Assembly: GCF_963662255.1 (NCBI RefSeq)
Contig: NC_085046.1
Coordinates: 47,445,797 to 47,509,796, forward strand
Direction of reading: 5' to 3'
Length of the DNA stretch: 64,000 bases
Source: Cinclus cinclus
Taxonomy: Eukaryota; Chordata; Aves; Passeriformes; Cinclidae
Position numbers and translations under genes: made by a program. How positions within the stretch are numbered: the first letter of the stretch is position 1; the number at the start of each line of letters is the position of its first letter. This document shows, one piece after another, positions 60,286 to 64,000 of this stretch. The notes beneath the pieces are model-generated. The model did not search any database and was not told the DNA's origin. It worked only from the letters and a program-made list of their open reading frames with translations.

Positions 60286-63200
60286 TACCCTCTCAGTCTC
60301 GCAGACCCCAAACCCTTCAAAACATCCAGCGTTGGCTTGCAAAAAATGGAACGTGTAGCCACACAAACACATTGCTGGCTTTCGTAGTCCCTTAGAACTT
60401 TGTGCACTAGACAACACGAGCTAGCGATCCGCACTTTCACTCTCAACTACATGTAGCAGCACATTTCCCCCGAAGCCGCAGAGCTCAAGATTGCAGCAAA
60501 GCGTTTCCAGCTGCACGTGCAAAATGGAGAGATGTGTCGGGCCAGAAAGCATCTGTCCACCCACCTTCTTTCCTGTGATATCCAATCGCTTTCCCGCGTT
60601 TCCCGTGTTGCTGTGTCCACGCAGCAAAAGATCGAACAGATGGACGGGTCAGGACAGAAGGTGTTTTTCAAGTACCCCCTTCTCTTAGCAGTATACAAAA
60701 TGAGCCCGGTGAACTGCCGCTGCGTGTCTCCTTTTCCTGCTAGACCTGCTGTCACTTTCTTCGCTCGCACATCTTCCTTCCAAACATCCAGCCGCTGTGC
60801 CTATAGAGAAAGGCTCTAGAAGTAAAAGCGCTGAGTGGCGTCTTCTCCTTTGCCCACGTAAACCACATCATGTGTGCACTCTGTCTTGTCTTGCTCTCCC
60901 TGCATCTATCATTGTGCTCTTTGGATCTTGGAGCCTGAATGTTGTTTCTGAGGAGCGCTGCAAGAGGAATAGCTCTCCCTGAACTGTCCCTCAGGACCGC
61001 AAGCGTGAATTCTGCTAGCAGGGCAGCTGCAAGCCTGTTTGGCAGCTAGTGCGCTGCGCACACCAGCCCCGTCCTCTGAGGTTTTGGTCTTGGGCTTTTG
61101 TGTGCCGTGGCCATGTCATTCTCCCGGAGGCGAAGCGTCGTCTATTTCATGCACAGTACAACTGTGCTGGCAGCGAAGCACTGCTGAAGCATTGCTTCTG
61201 CCGAAATGTGCCCGTTGCCTGCACTTTCCTGCTAAACAGTACGTAACACTCCAACTCTCTTTTCTCGTTGTCCCCGTATAAGGGCAAAGCTTCTCGGCTA
61301 CGTCTAATGAAAAAGAACTACGCTGCATTGCCCGTGCTATTGCTCCCCCTAAACATTCAAGAGGACAACAGTGCCGTCCTCTTTCTCTGGCCACATGGAA
61401 AGAGCCACCAATGCGCCGTGCTCTCTGCACGCGTCTCTTAAGCTATTTCTCGTGCGTCCTTGTTTGGAAAATATTGTTCTTGCCGTTAGAGTCAGAGATG
61501 CAGAGAACACATTCATCGATGCAGTGGACAGAGGACAGAGTGAGGGTGTGAGCTTGATGTGACCTTCTGTGCTAGCCGGCTGCTAGAGAGCAAGGGAGAC
61601 GAAGGGGAACAGCCCTTCCCAGGTGCGGTCTCAGGCGCCGAATTTTTGCGACGGGTAACTACTTTGCCCAACTCCAGGCGCCCCAGAAGCCGGGCGTTGG
61701 TCTAGCCTGCAATCAACCTGGAAAGATGAAGGGAGGTGGTGGGCAAGAGGTCTATCCCTGGTTAGTGCTCGGAAGCCGAGGGCGGCGGAAGGCAACAGGT
61801 CTACCCTGCAGCAGGCTGCCGCGGGTGGTGAAGCGGAGGGCAACTGGTGTAGCAGAGAAAAGGCCCGCTAGTAGCACCGGAGACGGAGTGCAGCGGGCGC
61901 ACCGTACTGAGGCGGCAGCGGGAGGGCATCAGGTCTACCTCGGAACGGGCCGCCCAAGGACGACGGAGGGCAGGCAACTGGTCTACCCAGATACGGGCTC
62001 CCACGAGACCCCGAGCGGGCGAAGAGCAACAGGTCTACCCCGTAGCAGGTCAGCGAAGGCCGTCAGGGGGCGGGCAACAGGTCTACCCTACCCTCGGCCT
62101 CCACAGACTGACTGACCGATGGCCATAGGTCTACTCTTTCCCCACGCCACGCCCGTCGAGGACGCCCGGTCCACCCAGCACGCACTGGGACACTGGCTTT
62201 TACCTCCCCAGCCTCTTGCTGGGACAGCAGCTGCTGGAAGTTGGCAACCGAGCTGCGAGAGTTAGAAACGTGTAGGATGAAGCTTCAGATCCCCTTCCCC
62301 TACCCCCAGATCGGGTTCCTCTGTTCTATATGTTGTTGAACGCCCAGTAGGACAGGTCCAGCAAGTACTTCTCTCCTGACACGTTTTGCTGAGCGAGTGC
62401 TACGTGGACCCATTGAATGCTGACAAGCAAAACGCAAAGAAGTGTATTTGAGCTGAGGAGAGAGCATGCACAGCGCACAGTATTTCTCTATACTACACGG
62501 GATGAAAGGCAGCAAAGCTGAACGCGCTGGCCTGGCTTCATGTCTCGCTGGATGGCAGAAAGCCAAGAACGACGCGGCAGAGCGCCAGGCTTGTTTGAGC
62601 AGCGTACTGGACGGCAAAAGTCCAACAAGAGCTCCTTCACCCTCGGCGGAGGCAGCTGAGCATGCTCTTGCTGCTAGGAAAAGTTAACGTGCAGACGGCG
62701 AACTCCTCTGCATGAGGCGATAAGCTTCTCTTCTTCTTACACCTTCACTGTTGCAGAGGTTTGCGGAGCAGAGAACACAAACTACTGGGTTGCATGCAGC
62801 TTTAGGTACAATTACATACTTTTTGCTGTACAGAGTCCAGACTGTCTATGGAGCTCTCACTCACGCAAAAGAGGCAGCAGAGAAGTACTTAATGGACTCG
62901 TCGTCTCCTTCACACTACGTTAAACGCAACGCCACCAACAGGGAAAAGGGAAGGAAACATGAAGGAGTGTCTTTATCCTGGAATATATTCCTTTGCTAGC
63001 TCCTCCTCCGGGACTTTTGTCCCTGCGAAGCTGTACTTTGCTCGCTGTGTAGCCGGGGAGAAAGAAACCGTTCGGAAAGCGAGGCGATTTGGTGGCACTT
63101 TGCCCCTCGTGCGAAAAGATTATTGCACCGTGAATGTGGGGCAAACTAACATTTCAAAGGGAAGCTCCGGGCAAGCTTGTTGTCTCGGAGGAGTTCTTTT

Positions 63201-64000
63201 ACGTGAGACGTAGCCGAGAAGCTTTCTGTTTATATTCGGGAAATGAGCAAAGACAGCTGGAGTGGTACATACTGTTTAGCAGGAAAGTGCAGGCAACGGG
63301 CACGTTTCGGCAGAAGCAATGCTTCAGCAGCGCTTCACTGCCAGCACAGTGTGCTGGGCGTGAAATAGACGACGCTTCACCTCCGGGAGAATGAAATGGC
63401 CACGGCACACAAAAGCCCAAGACCAAAACCTCAGAGGACGGGGCTGGTGTGCGCAGCACACTAGCTGCCAAACAGGCTTGCAGCTGCCCTGCTAGCAGAA
63501 TTCACGCTTGCGGTCCTGAGGGACAGTTCAGGGAGAGCTATTCCTCTTGCAGCGCTCCTCAGAAACAACATTCAGGCTCCAAGATCCAAAGAGCACAATG
63601 ATAGATGCAGGGAGAGCAAGACAAGACAGAGTGCACACATGATGTGGTTTACGTGGGCAAAGGAGAAGACGCCACTCAGCGCTTTTACTTCTAGAGCCTT
63701 TCTCTATAGGCGCAGCGGCTGGATGTTTGGAAGGAAGATGTGCGAGCGAAGAAAGTGACAGCAGGTCTAGCAGGAAAAGGAGACACGCAGCGGCAGTTCA
63801 CCGGGCTCATTTTGTATACTGCTAAGAGAAGGGGGTACTTGAAAAACACCTTCTGTCCTGACCCGTCCATCTGTTCGATCTTTTGCTGCGTGGACACAGC
63901 AACACGGGAAACGCGGGAAAGCGATTGGATATCACAGGAAAGAAGGTGGGTGGACAGATGCTTTCTGGCCCGACACATCTCTCCATTTTGCACGTGCAGC
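60286..64000. repeat. Macrosatellite unit U15, cut by window end
   Basis: IR-L 60286-61319; IR-R starts at 63192 and is truncated at 64000. The alleles match U10 at most sites (T668, G1146, G1415, T2056, A2688, A2729, A3207). Private bases lie at 61180, which breaks a left hairpin stem, and 61708. Confidence 0.95.

Larger units (their letters stand above)
1..64000. repeat. 4,295-bp macrosatellite tandem array, about 14.9 copies
   Basis: Head-to-tail copies of one 4,295-bp unit fill the window. The 10-base word at position 1 recurs at 4296 and, 14 periods on, at 60131, so no net insertion or deletion accumulates. Homopolymer runs, such as the A run near 4250, keep the same length wherever I compared them. 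Copies differ by single bases only: almost none between U3, U4 and U6, and about 10 to 17 between the most different units. Both ends of the window cut through a unit, so true array length and flanks are unseen. No unit contains a recognisable gene. This is the pattern of a eukaryotic macrosatellite under strong homogenisation or of very recent amplification. An assembly that miscounted copies cannot be excluded, but the unit itself is certain. Confidence 0.98.

Noticed and set aside
1..64000. Ribosomal DNA, histone or other tandem gene cluster
   Set aside because: No rRNA, tRNA promoter boxes or recognisable protein sequence in any unit; the unit is also shorter than usual eukaryotic rDNA.
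1..64000. Pure assembly artefact
   Set aside because: Single-base differences form consistent combinations recurring at set distances, which mechanical duplication of one unit would not give. Copy number could still be wrong.
1..64000. Retroelement or DNA transposon with coding capacity
   Set aside because: No reverse transcriptase, integrase or transposase motifs in any frame; longest frame is 213 codons.

Overview
The whole window is one tandem array. A 4,295-bp unit repeats head to tail about 14.9 times, and both window edges fall inside the array, so no flanking unique sequence is visible. Fixed words recur at exact 4,295-bp steps from position 1 to 60131 (14 steps). I found no insertion or deletion between copies, only scattered single-base differences.

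I see no recognisable protein gene, rRNA, tRNA, CRISPR array or known mobile-element gene. The base composition is about half G+C with only mild CpG depletion. With the kilobase unit size, satellite-like homogenisation and lack of genes, this suggests a macrosatellite of a eukaryotic nuclear genome. The lineage cannot be fixed from the sequence: a vertebrate such as a bird and a coccidian protist both remain possible on composition, and I trust neither.

Layout of each unit, with U1 as reference (add 4,295 per copy): left inverted arm IR-L 156-1189; spacer A 1190-3061; right inverted arm IR-R 3062-4094; spacer B 4095-4450. The arms are reverse complements about 1.03 kb long, mirrored about position 2125. 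Their outer ~865 bp are nearly identical and their inner ~170 bp are diverged. Because units are tandem, arms alternate L-R-L-R along all 64 kb, separated by 1,872-bp and 356-bp spacers. Transcription of either strand would give RNA able to fold into kilobase duplexes. Spacer A holds a GC-rich degenerate minisatellite of about 48-bp period. Each inner arm holds a mirrored cluster of three short hairpins and a mirrored TATA-like element pointing inward.

Base differences divide the array into U1-U6 (nearly identical) and U7-U15 (more varied). In the second part U7-U8-U9 recur as U11-U12-U13, a 17,180-bp higher-order repeat. U14 is a mosaic and U15 resembles U10. Several variable sites carry the same two alleles in both arms of the inverted repeat, which suggests conversion between arms. 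About 31 of 36 variable sites I catalogued lie in positions 922-3383, leaving the outer arms and spacer B almost invariant. Function is unknown; the array itself is the notable object.
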